Source: Macrobrachium rosenbergii (lineage: Eukaryota; Arthropoda; Malacostraca; Decapoda; Palaemonidae). Taken from it: 64,000 nt of DNA. Location of the stretch: the NCBI RefSeq assembly GCF_040412425.1, contig NC_089756.1:2204498-2268497 (forward strand), in the 5' to 3' direction. Shown here piece after piece: positions 23,560-33,643 of this stretch. The notes under the pieces are model-generated. The model did no database searches, was not told the DNA's origin, and worked only from the letters and a program-made list of their open reading frames with translations. Within the stretch, counting starts at the first letter, position 1; each line of letters begins with the position of its first letter. The position numbers and the translations under genes are program-made.

Positions 23560-24330
23560 AGTCACTCACACACACACACACACACACTCTTCTGCAACCG
23601 TACACCTTAGGTGAGATGTTACCTGTCCTCTTACAGGAGCCAGGTGAGCTACACAACTTGTTGAGCAGCCACCACAGGACCCAAGGAAAACATGTCCAGG
23701 GACTCGTGGGTAATATCCCGAAGGTAGAAGGAAGTGAAAGTGGTCTGGCGCGACTACAACCCCGCCATCAGAACCTGAGGAACCAACAGATTCTTCCTGT
23801 ATGCGAGGGACAGACCAATGCCCCTGACCCTGTAAGCTCTCACCCAAAAAGTACTGGAGTCTTCCTTGCCTGACACAGAGTATGCCCGTTTAATTGTCTC
23901 ATGAAGCCATTGGTCGAGCCAGTGCTAACGAAGACTCATTGATACTCAGGCTGGAGATGGCAAGTCCTCTTCACATAGCACTGCAGCACTCTAACAGGAC
24001 AAAGTGGCATCTCGTTTGAATCATTACCTACAAAGTTCTCGAACCGACAGATTCTGAGTCTTCACTACGAAATAGGGGTCAGATCCCTGTCCAATGACTC
24101 TTGTAAGGGCTCGTACAGTGCACGAGTCAGGATCCCGAGTACGAGAGTCACAACCCATGCAGGGGGCCTGAGTTCCCTGGGTGGGCAAGACCTTTCGAAG
24201 CTCTTCATCAGCAATGATATCTCCAGTGAGGAGGAGATATCCACACCTCTCAGGCACAGGACTAGGCCCAGGGCAGCCTTATAGCCCTTAACAGCTAAGA
24301 TAGAGAGGAGCTTCTCTCAGGGAAGGAAGA
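23560..24330 (-). pseudogene. DIRS-B2 tyrosine recombinase remnant
   Basis: Collinear with 30763-31560 of B4. On the minus strand the 3' part encodes segments related to the YR box II region, then a Trp/Leu-rich segment ending in the LNKLCSS..SCKRTG context that follows YR in B4 and B7. The box I Arg segment (SAKRVG in B4) is not found: about 200 bases between 23990 and 24080 are missing relative to B4, and the frame changes several times. YR would join the circular cDNA to the genome. This copy cannot encode it. The (CA)n tract at 23563-23587 lies just downstream. Confidence 0.6.
23563..23587. repeat. (CA)n microsatellite
   Basis: About 12 CA units. Confidence 0.9.
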
Positions 24331-24339
24331 CAAAGAAAT

Positions 24340-24907
24340 CCGTTACCTGCTGAATAGTGGCTCCAACCAGAGAGAGACCCCGTCTATGACACCAACCACA
24401 GAAGACAGCCCATTTTCCCTGGTAGACTGCAGCAGGAGACTGTCACAGGTATCCAGACATCTCTGTTGCTGTGCGGCAAGAAAAGCCTTTCGCTCGCAAT
24501 AGATGCTGGATAGTCTCCAGCCATGAAATGAAAGCGACTCCACAGACTGGTGGAAATATTCTACATGCGGCTGACACAGTAGGTTGTGCCAGGGAGGAAT
24601 CTCTCTCAGTGCCTCGACGAGAAGAGCTAGCAGGTCCAGACACCAAGGGCATGTGGCCATTTGGAAGCCACCAGGGTCATTCTGAAGTTCCTGATCATCA
24701 CCCTGTTGATCACCAGATGAAACAGACAGAACGGTAGGAGGAGTAATCATCTGGGTTGTCCCATGGGGGTTGGAAGGCATCCTCAGCTACAGCCCATGGG
24801 TTGGGGATGGTGGAGCAAAACACCTGGAGCTTCCTGTTGTGTTGGGTGGCAAACAGGTCGATCGATGGAAGCCCCCAAATACTGAAAAGCCTTTCCACGA
24901 CGTCCAT
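24340..24907 (-). pseudogene. DIRS-B2 methyltransferase-like linker and YR core-binding region
   Basis: The frame 24907-24710 encodes the segment GLPSIDLFATQHNRKLQVF and the following DPW..AEDAFQ.PWDN, which match B7 and B4. In DIRS elements this block lies between RNase H and YR, and has been described as methyltransferase-like; its activity here is unknown. The frame 24780-24343 encodes the next part, with a Pro-Trp-rich block, then LPSSVESLSFHGWRLSSI and the segment that leads into the core-binding domain. Two frame changes separate these pieces. The region is conserved enough to align along its whole length, but is not open throughout. Confidence 0.6.
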
Positions 24908-24916
24908 GTGAAGGGA

Positions 24917-25375
24917 CTACTCTGTCCCTATCACTTGACCCCGGCAACTGAGCTTGTCTGCCACTAAATTCCTCTTGCCTGGAATGTAACTGGCTGACAG
25001 CTCTACTGAGTGGGCTACCACCCACTTGTGCACCTGCATCATGAACCAGTGCAGTGAAAGTGACACTAGGCCTCCTTGCCTGTTGACATATGCCACTACT
25101 GTGGTGTTGTCGCTCATCAGCACCACCAGGTGTCCCATCACTCGATCCTGAAACTCTTGGAGGGCCAGGAAGGCCACCCTGAGTTCCAGGATATGGATGT
25201 GAAGGTGCCTGTCGTCTCGGTTCCACACACCTGAAATCAGTACCTCCTCCAGGTGTGCACCACATCCCTCGGTTGAAGTGTCCGAGAACAGAAGCACTGC
25301 AGGAGGGGGCATGTGTAGGGACACTCCTATTACAAGGTTCCTGTCATCCAGCCACCAGGGTAAGGCCTGTGCCAT
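24917..25375 (-). pseudogene. DIRS-B2 RNase H domain (open, one substitution near the active site)
   Basis: A 152-residue open frame. Motifs in order: LLFSDTSTEGCGAHL (first Asp kept, the usual GWGA is GCGA), HIHILELRVAFLAL (catalytic Glu), LVVLMSDNTTVVAYVN (second Asp), then ASYIPGKRNLVADKLS (last Asp). All four acidic positions are present. RNase H degrades the RNA of the RNA:DNA hybrid during reverse transcription. The domain is preceded by the remains of RT in another frame and followed by the methyltransferase-like block after a frame change. The fold may be intact, but it is not linked to a working RT, so I treat it as part of a dead element. Confidence 0.75.
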
Positions 25376-25389
25376 ATCTATCAGCTTGG

Positions 25390-25790
25390 GAGTGAGATCA
25401 GACTTCTTGAGATTTATTACGACCCCAAGGTCGCATCAAAACTCGAGAAGGCGATCCCTGTCTTGGGGCAAACGCAGACAAGACTTTGTCAAGACTGGCC
25501 AATCATCAAGATATCTCAACAGATGCATCCCGCGCAAAGCCCAAGCTGACACAAGGGTGAACACTCACATGAACACCTGGGGAGCAGTTGAGAGCCTGAA
25601 ACAAAGTGCCTTGAACTGGAACACTGTTCCCCTAAGGACAAAGCGAAGGTACTTGCGGGAGGACTGAAGTTGTTCTCCCTGATGGAAGTGAGCACTGAAT
25701 GAGCCGTTTCCATCTTGAACAGTCTGGCCAACGAATCGGTCCAAAGGAGAGAGATCAATGACTGGCCGCCACTGTTTCTTTCCCCATGAG
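25390..25790 (-). pseudogene. DIRS-B2 reverse transcriptase, motif A deleted
   Basis: Fragments of RT in two frames: the SIRENN segment, then RKYLRF, FQF.ALCFRLSTAPQVF, and the segment that carries LRYLDDWPVL (the YxDD motif, near 25510). Compared with B7, about 50 bases are missing between SIREN and RKYLRF. The lost bases encode the TVDLKDAYF stretch, which holds the first catalytic Asp (motif A). The copy is therefore catalytically dead even where the frame is open. The fingers are shortened too: gag-like sequence (ANLWA) runs into RT with about 0.6 kb missing relative to B7. Confidence 0.68.
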
Positions 25791-25799
25791 AAAGATTCG

Positions 25800-28620
25800 G
25801 CCTGAGGACCGGTCTGTCACGACTTTTTGGAGACTCACGTAGTCGAGCTCCCAAATCACAATACCTCGGCGAAATATGTGATACGGCCCCCAAGTCTGGA
25901 GAATGGGGTGAGCCAACAAAAGATCCCTCTGTCTTCCTTGGGCAATCATCCGGAGAATAAAGAGAGGAAGTGACAGCAGACGAAGATGAAGACGATGATT
26001 GCGACCTCTCCCTCGACTTCCTCTTCCTAGATATCTTTTCAAGAAGGTGGAACTTTCTGCAGGCCCACAGGTTTGCTGTCTGGCGAGCCAGGAAGGAAAT
26101 GGCCCTACCTCCAGACTGGCACTCTCCCGAAGATGGAGTCCTCTCCAGGGGTGATCGAACCCGAGGAGGCGGCAACCTTACAGGGGACCGCCTGGAGAGT
26201 TGCCATAGCAGTGGCCTCAAGGCTTGCTACAGGAGGGAGACCCCTTCTGCAGCAAGCTGCTGCAGCGAGAGACCCGGGCCTAGACGAACCAGGTCTGGGT
26301 CAACCTGTTTGGTCGGCAAAAGCCCTTCCGAGGGCATGTAGATTTGCTTCTGTTGAGGCTAAGGAGGAGGAGGAAGCTTCTCCAAGTGGTTCAATCAAAG
26401 TGAATTCTCCTGCAGAGACCAGGTTATCCACCTGAAAGAGTAACCCTTTGGAAAGTGTGGACCACGGCAGCCCCACCGAAGCTTTTGGTTCCTTCTGGAC
26501 CCAAAAAAGATTTGAGGCGCGAAGGATGACCCACAGAAGAGGCCATGGTCCCTTCCCTGAGATCATTGTGCTGTGGGAGTCATTGTGCTGACAAATCAGC
26601 GTGATGACCTCTGCCAAGATCCTCTGTATCTCAGGGGTGTCTGCTGCCTGGGGAAGAGGACCCTTGAGTCCTTCCAGGGTACGGTCCTCTTGATCAATTC
26701 TCTCCCTAGGTGGGAGAACCTCAGCAGACCCCTAGAATCCCTCCTTGACCACTTGGGCGTAAGATCGAGTCAGTCCACGAACTGAACCCAAGCGAAGGCC
26801 TTTGTATCAGAACTCCAATAAGAAGCGAATTCGTCGGAGTTCCTCCTCTCCGAATCACGCCTCCCAGTGAAACCCCAGGAGGTTGAGGGACAGGTGAGGG
26901 GGATCGAGCACTCCTACCTGTCCTACTGGAAGAACCAGCAGGAGAGGCAGGCTGTGGTCGGTTGCCAACCTGCGGTGACGATGGCAACACAGGTCTAGGA
27001 GAATGCCTACACCCTGGCAAGGTGCTGTCCTGAGGAGAGCAGAGAGGAACACACAAACGAACCTCAGCACTTGGCCCTGCCAAGTGGCTCGGGTGTCGGC
27101 TGACATTAACTTGTGCAGTCCTACCAACACGCTCTTCTTCTTCAAGGCCGAGACCTCCTGACGAGAAGATGACGAGTGAACAGGGAAACTCCTTCCTGCA
27201 TCTCTGATTGCTCAAACCCTTGAGTCAGAAACACCAGGTTGGGAACCTGACCAAGCACTTGAAGTGGTACTGCCTAGAAGTGTTGAAACACCTGCATGTT
27301 TCGGCAGTTTCTCTCGCTCTGTGCCTAAACCAGACCAGGGAGCAGACTCACCAGTGCTGGTTTGGGGTGCTCGAGATTCTGCAGAAACCCAAGGACTTGG
27401 CGTAACTTGACTCTGCCGAGCACCCAACACTCCTGAATCTCGTACTGAATGATCCATGGGAGCGGTCTCCTCTCGAGTGTCCAAAGAAACTCGGGAAGAG
27501 ACAGGCACAGAAACAGTCTTAGAAGTGGACTTCTTCGAACTGGCTTCGAGTGCGCAGGCCTTGGGAGGCCGCGCACTCAAGGCTCCCGAGACGCGAGACC
27601 CCGGTAGGTATGCAAATCAGTTCCACAGCCCGAGGGCCGGGGAGAGCTAACAAGAGATCCCACTGCTTCCCCTGAGGAAGGACACAGGCTCTCAAGTCCC
27701 GCGGCAGGTCTTCTTAGGGGAAGGAGAGGCAGCCTTCTTCTTAAGCCAGTGGGCCTCAGAAGGAGAAGGGGAGGAGGCAGCGGACGATGAAGTCGAAGAA
27801 GACGATGATGATGACAATTTATGATCCCTCTTCTTCGACATCTTCTTCAGGATGGCGGTCAGTTTATGCCATCCAGAAGGGAGCGGCAGGAACCACAGGA
27901 GCAGTTGGGGCAGCAGGAGCGGCAGCAGCAACATCAGGAGCAGCTGGGGGAGCAGGAACAGCAGGAGCAGCTACTCGAGTGTCCGAGGAAACTCAAGCAG
28001 AAGGATATACCAGTCCGTGGAGGTAATCCCAAGATACTAGTAAGGGTAACTCGGGGTTTCAAGAAAACCCAAATACCTGGTGATACAAGTCCCAGGTGAC
28101 GCGAACACGATCGTGGGCTGGCTGGAGCGGAGCACTCAGGTATCAGCGCAAACGAACCTGAGCACACAGCTCAGGCGAGCAGCGCCAATCACGTGAACGT
28201 GATCGCGGGCTGGCCAGAGCCAAGCACTCAAGACTTGCACACCCGGAGCTCCAGAGTCATGAGTGAATTGATCACCGGTTTCTCCCTCTATTCGAGTGTC
28301 TGGAGAAACTCGAGCAGAAGGGTATACCAGAGCATGGAGGTAACTCCCTGAATCTGGTAAAGGTAACACGAGGTTTCAAAGAAACCCGAGTACCTGGAGT
28401 GACACGATTCTCATAAGAGGATTGCGCACTCGAGTTTCCAAGTCGTGTACAGGACAACCATCGATTGCTCCCTCTACCCGAGTGTCCGAAGAAACACGGG
28501 CAGAGGCACATAGTCTGGGAAAAAATTCCCTGGAACTAGCATAAGTGACACGAGTTACCTCTTCAACTTGTCGTATCTGAGGAGACCCACACACCTGGTC
28601 CTTCCATGTTGCATGGTCTC
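25800..28620 (-). pseudogene. DIRS-B2 gag, broken, with repeated linker modules
   Basis: Capsid-like remains occupy the 3' part (the ARQTANLWA block near 26080, then frames up to 26617). The middle part holds a long Pro/Ser-rich linker (26721-27580), then the segment AILKKMSKKRDHK followed by a Ser tract (27934-27692), shared with B4 and B7. The interval 27460-28520 contains four copies of a module with CGAGTGTCC..GAAACTC (near 27474, 27976, 28294 and 28478), spaced 180 to 500 bases. I cannot find the N-terminal Cys cluster seen in B4 and B7. The protein would package element RNA; the frames are too broken for function. Confidence 0.6.
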
Positions 28621-28624
28621 GGGG

Positions 28625-29204
28625 AGACCCGCGACACAGTTGCTGAGTCCAAGGACGAGGGAGAGCACCAAGAAATAAGGCGAAGATGACAATGACGAAT
28701 CGATTCCTTCTTCGACTTCAACTGCAAAACCATCGCTGTCCCTTACATTATCTCCATGCAGGAACGTGGAGGGATGAGCGCACACACTCTGGATTCTCTT
28801 CCTCTCCCTCCCAGTTGAGCCACAGGTTTGGTGAGAACCCAGGCAATAGCTGCTTCATGCCCGTAGCATCAGAAAAAGAGCAATCAGCAACATACAGGGT
28901 ACTGAGCTCTACAACATCTGAAAATATTAAACATTACAAATGTCAAAGAAATTTTCAGCAAATAAACTTTCCTTTGTAATGCAAAGGAATAAAATTCTCT
29001 AAGAAAGAATACAATTCTCTCCATGAGAGCATATGTCAAGAGCTAAACATGTAAGAGAGGTGAAAAAACTAGTTTAAGCCCGCTGCCTTAGAAATGTTAA
29101 AGCCAGTTTGACACATCAACACTAAAAAAGCCGTAGAGTTAACGAATATCAATGTGAACTACTGTATAAGAATACTGAAAGCGTAAACTCAAGAGTAAAA
29201 TCAG
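28625..29204. other. Unassigned sequence between B2 and B3
   Basis: AT-rich, no repeat match within the window and no convincing coding frame. It could be the decayed 5' end of B2 or host DNA. Confidence 0.35.
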
Positions 29205-29790
29205 AAATCTTTTAAGTAATTTGCATTTTTCCTAACTATACAAACCTGAGGTCCTTTACATTACGAATTACTTTCAGTGAAGCTGGAAACGGCCGTTAAA
29301 CTTTTGAACAAGGTGATTAGGCAGTTAACTACTGCCCGTTAGGCGGGAGTCCTGCCTGTCTGGATGTAAACATTCCAATTTGCCTTTCAGCCCAGGTATC
29401 AGATTGAGGGGTGGCATGAGGTGGGCATGAAATGTAATGTAAAGGACCTCAGGCTTGTATAGTCAGGAAAAATACAAATACTTTAAAAACTTATGATTTG
29501 TTCCTACAAGATATACAAATCATCGGTCCTTTACAGTAGGAAGAATCAATCGAAGGAGGAATCTGAGTGAGTCTCTGAACTTACTGGAGTTCGCCACACC
29601 TGGGATTCTCTTCCTGGTCAACAGAGCGAGGAAGAGAACCAAACCTCTAACATCTTGATCAGAGTATAGGAACTGCATGGTCAATTGTCAGACTTCTGGG
29701 CCCTTCTGAATGAGTGAGGTAATCTAATACAAAAATAGGCTAGGACAAATCTAAGAGTTGGAGACAGTAGGGCAAATATCGCAATTTTTT
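29205..29790 (-). mobile_element. DIRS-B element B3, 3' end fragment
   Basis: A complete 3' ITR plus ICR (29214-29540) followed by about 250 bases of 3' untranslated region that align with 30300-30560 and 46660-46890 (blocks TCTGAGTGAGTCTCTGAAC and AATTGTCAGACTTCTGGG). It stops before any YR coding sequence. Confidence 0.75.
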
Positions 29791-29794
29791 AAAG

Positions 29795-29985
29795 TAAACT
29801 GTATTTTTCCTAACTATACAAACCTGAGGTCCTTTACATTAGGAATTACTTACAGCAGAGCTGGAAACAGCCATTGAACTTTCAAACAAGGTGGATGTAA
29901 ACATTCCAATTTGCCTTCAGGCATAGTGTTGAGGGGTGGCATGAGGCGGGCATAAAATGACATTTTTATAATTAAATAATTTTTT
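29795..29985 (-). mobile_element. Short DIRS-B terminal relic joined to a DIRS-A terminus relic
   Basis: The stretch 29795-29957 is an internally deleted DIRS-B 3' ITR (about 50 bases missing near 29893). It runs into AAAATGACATTTTTATAA at 29954-29971, which equals the DIRS-A 3' terminus at 36966. Confidence 0.65.
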
Positions 29986-29987
29986 TA

Positions 29988-30320
29988 AGTAAATCGTATT
30001 TTTCCTAACTATACAAACCTGAGGTCCCTTGCATTAGGGGAATTACTTTCAGCGGAGCTGGAAACAGCCATTGAACTCTCGAACAAGGTGGTTAGGCAGT
30101 TAACTACTGTCCGGGAGGCGGGAGTTACGCCTGCCCAGATGTAAACATTCCAATTTTCCTTTTGGCCCAGGTGTCAGATTGAGGGGTGGCATGAGGTGGG
30201 TATGAAATGTAATGTAAAGGACCTCAGGTTTGTACAGTTAGGAAACAATTTACTTTAAAAAATTGTGATTTGTTCCAACATGATATACAAACTGTCAGTC
30301 TTTTACATTAGGAAGACTCA
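29988..30320 (-). repeat. 3' ITR and ICR of DIRS-B4
   Basis: Left arm with TTTTTCCTAACTATACAAACC and right arm with GGTTTGTACAGTTAGGAAA form a long hairpin of about 48 paired bases around a loop of about 160. The right arm continues through the short palindrome ACAATTT/AAATTGT (8 bases between) into GATATACAAACTGTCAGTC, which is the complement of the 5' end. Confidence 0.78.
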
Positions 30321-30762
30321 CTGGTTGGAGGGAGGAATCTGAGTGAGTCTCTATGAACTGACTGGAGTTCACCACACCTTGTCTTCCCTTCCTGGTCGAT
30401 AGAGCAAAGATGAGAAAACTGCCTCTGACAAAATGATCGGGTTGTAAGAAACGCGAGATCAACTGTCAGACTTCTGGGTCCCTCTGCATGAATGAGGAAA
30501 CGTCAGTTCAGGCAATGTAGGCTAGGAAGAACTTTAAAGTCGGCGACATTAAGGCAAATACAAGCATTGGGTTTGCCTTACTGCCATGGTCTCCTTCCTC
30601 TCCTTGCAACAGGAAAGAGTGGGGTTGCTTCTATGATCCTGAAAGGACATAGTCAAGTTGACAAGGAAGAAAGGTCAGTCAGTCACTCCACATTCATTCC
30701 CCCAATCATAACCTTATATCTTAGGTGAGATGCAACCTGTCCTGTTAGAGGAGCCGGGTAAG

Positions 30763-31375
30763 CTACACAACTTGTTGAGCAGCCACCACAGGACCCAAGG
30801 AAAAAGTGTCCAAGGACTTGTGGGCAAAATCCCGAAGGTAGAAGGAAGTGAAGGTGGTCTGTTGGGACCACACACCTGCCTTCAAAACCTGTGGGACCGT
30901 CAGGGTCTTCCTGAATGTGAGGGACAGACCAATGCTGCGGACTTCGTGAGCTCTCGGACAAACCGTACCAGTGTCGTCTTCTCCAGAAGCAGAATACACT
31001 CTCCCTATCGTCTTACGAAGCCAGAAAGAGATCGGGTTCTTGGACACTTCTTTCTTGGTCGAGCCAGTACTAACGAAGAGTCGTTGACACTCAGGCCGGA
31101 GACATCGAGTCCTCTTCAGGTAGCGCCACAGGACTCTAACAGGGCATAGTAGCATCTTGTCTGGATCATTACCAACAAAGTCCTCTAGGGAGGGGATCGT
31201 GAAAAACTCGAACCAAGCATCAGGGGCTGAAGGATTCTGAGTCTTCGCTACGAAATCCAGGATAAAATCGAGCATAACTGATCCCCATCCCCTTGAGTAT
31301 TTAACATGAAAGGAAAGTTTGTGAAGTTTGCCAACTCTCTTCGCCGATGCCAGGGAAAGCAAGAAAATGGTCTTA
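30763..31375 (-). pseudogene. DIRS-B4 tyrosine recombinase catalytic domain, tetrad intact
   Basis: The open frame 31797-30763 carries, in its last 200 codons, the YR catalytic domain: LLSLASAKRVGKLHKLS (box I Arg), a middle part with FTIPSLEDFVGNDPDKMLLC, then RAHEVRSIG (His-x-x-Arg) and FTSFYLRDF (nucleophilic Tyr). All four positions are kept. YR integrates the circular DIRS cDNA by site-specific recombination, without the target duplications made by DDE integrases. The first 130 codons of that open frame are a shadow; the true core-binding domain is in another frame (31559-31376), separated by a one-base deletion near 31372. A nonsense codon at the equivalent of the QVL-K position in B7 is absent here. 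The domain ends in PVVAAQQVV, the usual family C-terminus. Confidence 0.78.
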
Positions 31376-32195
31376 GGGTCAGATCCCTGTCTGACGACTC
31401 TCGTAAAGTCTCGTACGGTGGACGAGTCAGGCCCCTTAGAATGAGAGTCACATACTGCGCAGGGGGTGTGAGATCCCTGGGTGGGCAAGAACTCTCGAAG
31501 TTTCTCATCAGTATGGATATCTTGAAAGGCGAGGAGATATCTACACCTTTCAGCAGCAAGACTAGGCCGAGTGCAACCCGATAGCCTTTTACAGCTGAAA
31601 CGGAGAGAAGCTTCTCTCGGTGAAGAAAGATGAGGAAGTCCGCGACTTGCTGAACAGTAGCTCTGACCGGAGAGATACCCTGTCCATGACACCAACCACA
31701 GAAGATGGACCACTTTCCCTGGTATACTGCTGCGGAGGATCGTCTGAGGTATCAGGCCATTTCCATTGCTGCGCGACACGAAAAGCCTCTTGCTCACAGG
31801 AGATGGTGGATAACCTCCACCCGTGAAGACACTGGGACTGCACTGTCAGGTGATACCGCTCAATGTGGGGTTGACACAGCAGGTTGGGCAAGGGGGGGAA
31901 TCTCCCTCAGTGCCTCAGAGAGGAGAGCTAGCAGGTCAGGATACTAAATGGCCTGAGGCCATTTGGGAGCCACCAGAATCATTCTGAGATTTGGAGTGAT
32001 CATCACTTGCTTGATCACTCTGCAAATCAGACAGAACAGAGGAAAAGCATAGACGTCGAGGTTGTCCCACAGGTGCTGGAACGCGTCCTCTGCAGCGGTC
32101 CATGGGTCCGGCACGACTGAGCAGTTGACCTGAAATGTTCTGTTGTGCTGAGTGGCGAATAGATCGATGACTGGACGCCCCCACAGGTTGAACAA
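31376..32195 (-). pseudogene. DIRS-B4 methyltransferase-like linker and YR core-binding domain
   Basis: The frame 32195-31944 encodes WGRPVIDLFATQHNRTFQV, DPWTAAEDAFQ.LWDN and ILVAPKWPQA, the conserved block between RNase H and YR in DIRS elements. The frame 31891-31589 and the frame 31559-31376 continue with the YR core-binding part, which ends MRNFESSCPPRDL...TLILRGLTR. At least two frame changes occur. The linker has been compared with DNA N6-adenine methyltransferases in other DIRS elements; I cannot confirm a catalytic motif here. Positions and order match B7, where the same region is a single open frame. Confidence 0.65.
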
Positions 32196-32265
32196 CCTTC
32201 TTGCGGCTTCCAGGTGAAGGGACTGTGTCCGATCACCTGATTCTGGCGGCTGAGCTTGTCTGCCA

Positions 32266-32801
32266 CTACATTCCCCCCTTGCCTGGAATGTACCTGGCTG
32301 ACAGCTCTACCGAGTGAGCCAGTGCCCACTCGTGCACCTGCATTGTCAACTGGTGAAGCAGGAGGGACACTAGACACCCCTGCTTTTTGACGTATGCCAC
32401 TACGTGGTACTGTCGCTCATCAGTACCAAGGAGTGTCCCATCACTCGATCCCAGAACTCTTGGAGACCCAGGAAGGCTGCCTTGAGTTCCAGGATGTTGA
32501 TGTGAAGGTGCTTGTTGTCTCGGTGCCACACTCCTGAAGTCAGCAACTCCTCCAGGTGTGCGCCCCATCCCTCAGTCAATGCATCCGAGAACAGAAGCAC
32601 ATCCGGAGGGGGAGTACGTAGGCAAACTCCTACTAAGAGAATCCTGTAGTCCATCAACCAGTCTAGGTCCTCTCTCACCTCCTCGGAAAGAGGGATGAGA
32701 AAGGACTGGGGGTCTCGGGACTGGGACCAATACTCCTTTAGTCTCCATTGTAGAGACTGAAGGTGAAGACACCTATGAGGGAGCAGCTTCTCCAGTGACA
32801 A
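32266..32801 (-). pseudogene. DIRS-B4 RNase H domain, one-base frameshift
   Basis: The frame 32801-32400 holds VLLFSDALTEGWGAHL (first Asp), INILELKAAFLGL (Glu) and SLVLMSDSTT (second Asp), then stops. The frame 32568-32266 continues with VVAYVKKQG and ARYIPGK but ends before the last Asp. A single missing base near 32405 explains the shift. The domain would act together with RT. It shares the first 130 residues almost fully with B7, so the copies are closely related. Confidence 0.72.
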
Positions 32802-33640
32802 CAGGTGACTGATGATGACTTGCCGTTGCTGAGCTGGCTGTTCCTGTGTTGTGCCGCCTTCCTGAACTTGCTGATATGAGAGTCTGAGGGAAAGACTATC
32901 GCTGCTACCATATCTATCAGCATGCCCAGGTACTTTATCCTCAGCTTGGGGGTGAGATCCAACTTCTCGAGGTTTACTACAATCCCAAGATCACGCCAAA
33001 ACTCGAGGAGCCGATCCCTGTCCTGTAGCAACTGCGAACGAGAATTCGCCAGGACCAGGCAGTCGTCAAGATACCTCAGTAGACATATCCCGTGTGAATG
33101 GGCCCAAGCTGACACAAGAGAGAACATTCATGAACACCTGGGGAGCGGTCGAGAGCCCGAAACAATGCCCTGAATTGGAAGACCGACTCCCCGAGGATAA
33201 AGCGGAGGTACTTGCGAGAGGACGGATGAATGGGTATTTGGAAAATCCACCGTAAGCATGAAGTCGCTCTCACTGATGGAGGCGAGCACAGATCGCACCG
33301 TCTCCATCATGAACCAAGTCTGGCGAACGAAACAGTTCAGGGGAGAGAGGTCTATGACCAGTCTCCAACTCCCCGTGGCTTTCTCGACATGACTTTCACA
33401 GCACCCTTGCTCAGCATGGCTTGCAATTCTTGCATTAGTGCGATATCCTTTGGAGATCCCTGAATGTAGGTGTGGAGACAGACCTGAGTGATGGTGAGGG
33501 GTGGCCAAGACTCGAAGGGTAGTAGATATCACTCCCGAAGGACATCCACTATCTAGGTCTCGGCTCCTTATCGCTGCCATGCTGCCCAATGGCACGACAG
33601 GCAACCCCCCCACCTTTGGCAGCAGTTGGGGGGAATGCAA
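32738..33640 (-). pseudogene. DIRS-B4 reverse transcriptase, motif A region damaged
   Basis: The frame 33640-33128 holds the fingers (SWRLVIDLSPLNCFVRQT) and SISESDFMLTVDF. After TVD, about 17 bases are missing relative to B7 (the LKDAY stretch), which shifts the frame. The Asp of motif A survives, but its context is changed. A second frame (33273-33076) holds HPSSRKYLRFILGESVFQF, and a third (33127-32738) holds ICLLRYLDDCLVL, the YxDD motif, and then RIKYLGMLID, typical of the RT connection. Reverse transcriptase would copy element RNA. The copy needs at least two frame changes to read through, so it is inactive. Confidence 0.72.
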
Positions 33641-33643
33641 TCC

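Larger units (their letters stand above)
23008..28620 (-). mobile_element. DIRS-B element B2, truncated and internally deleted
   Basis: The element begins inside the ICR (GTTAGGAAAAATACAATTAAC at 23011), so its outer 3' ITR is missing. The order of remains on the minus strand is gag (about 28620-25970), a short RT (25390-25790), RNase H (25375-24917), methyltransferase-like and core-binding region (24907-24340), YR (24330-23560). The 5' ITR is not found; the boundary near 28620 is uncertain and 28620-29204 is unassigned. Confidence 0.72.
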
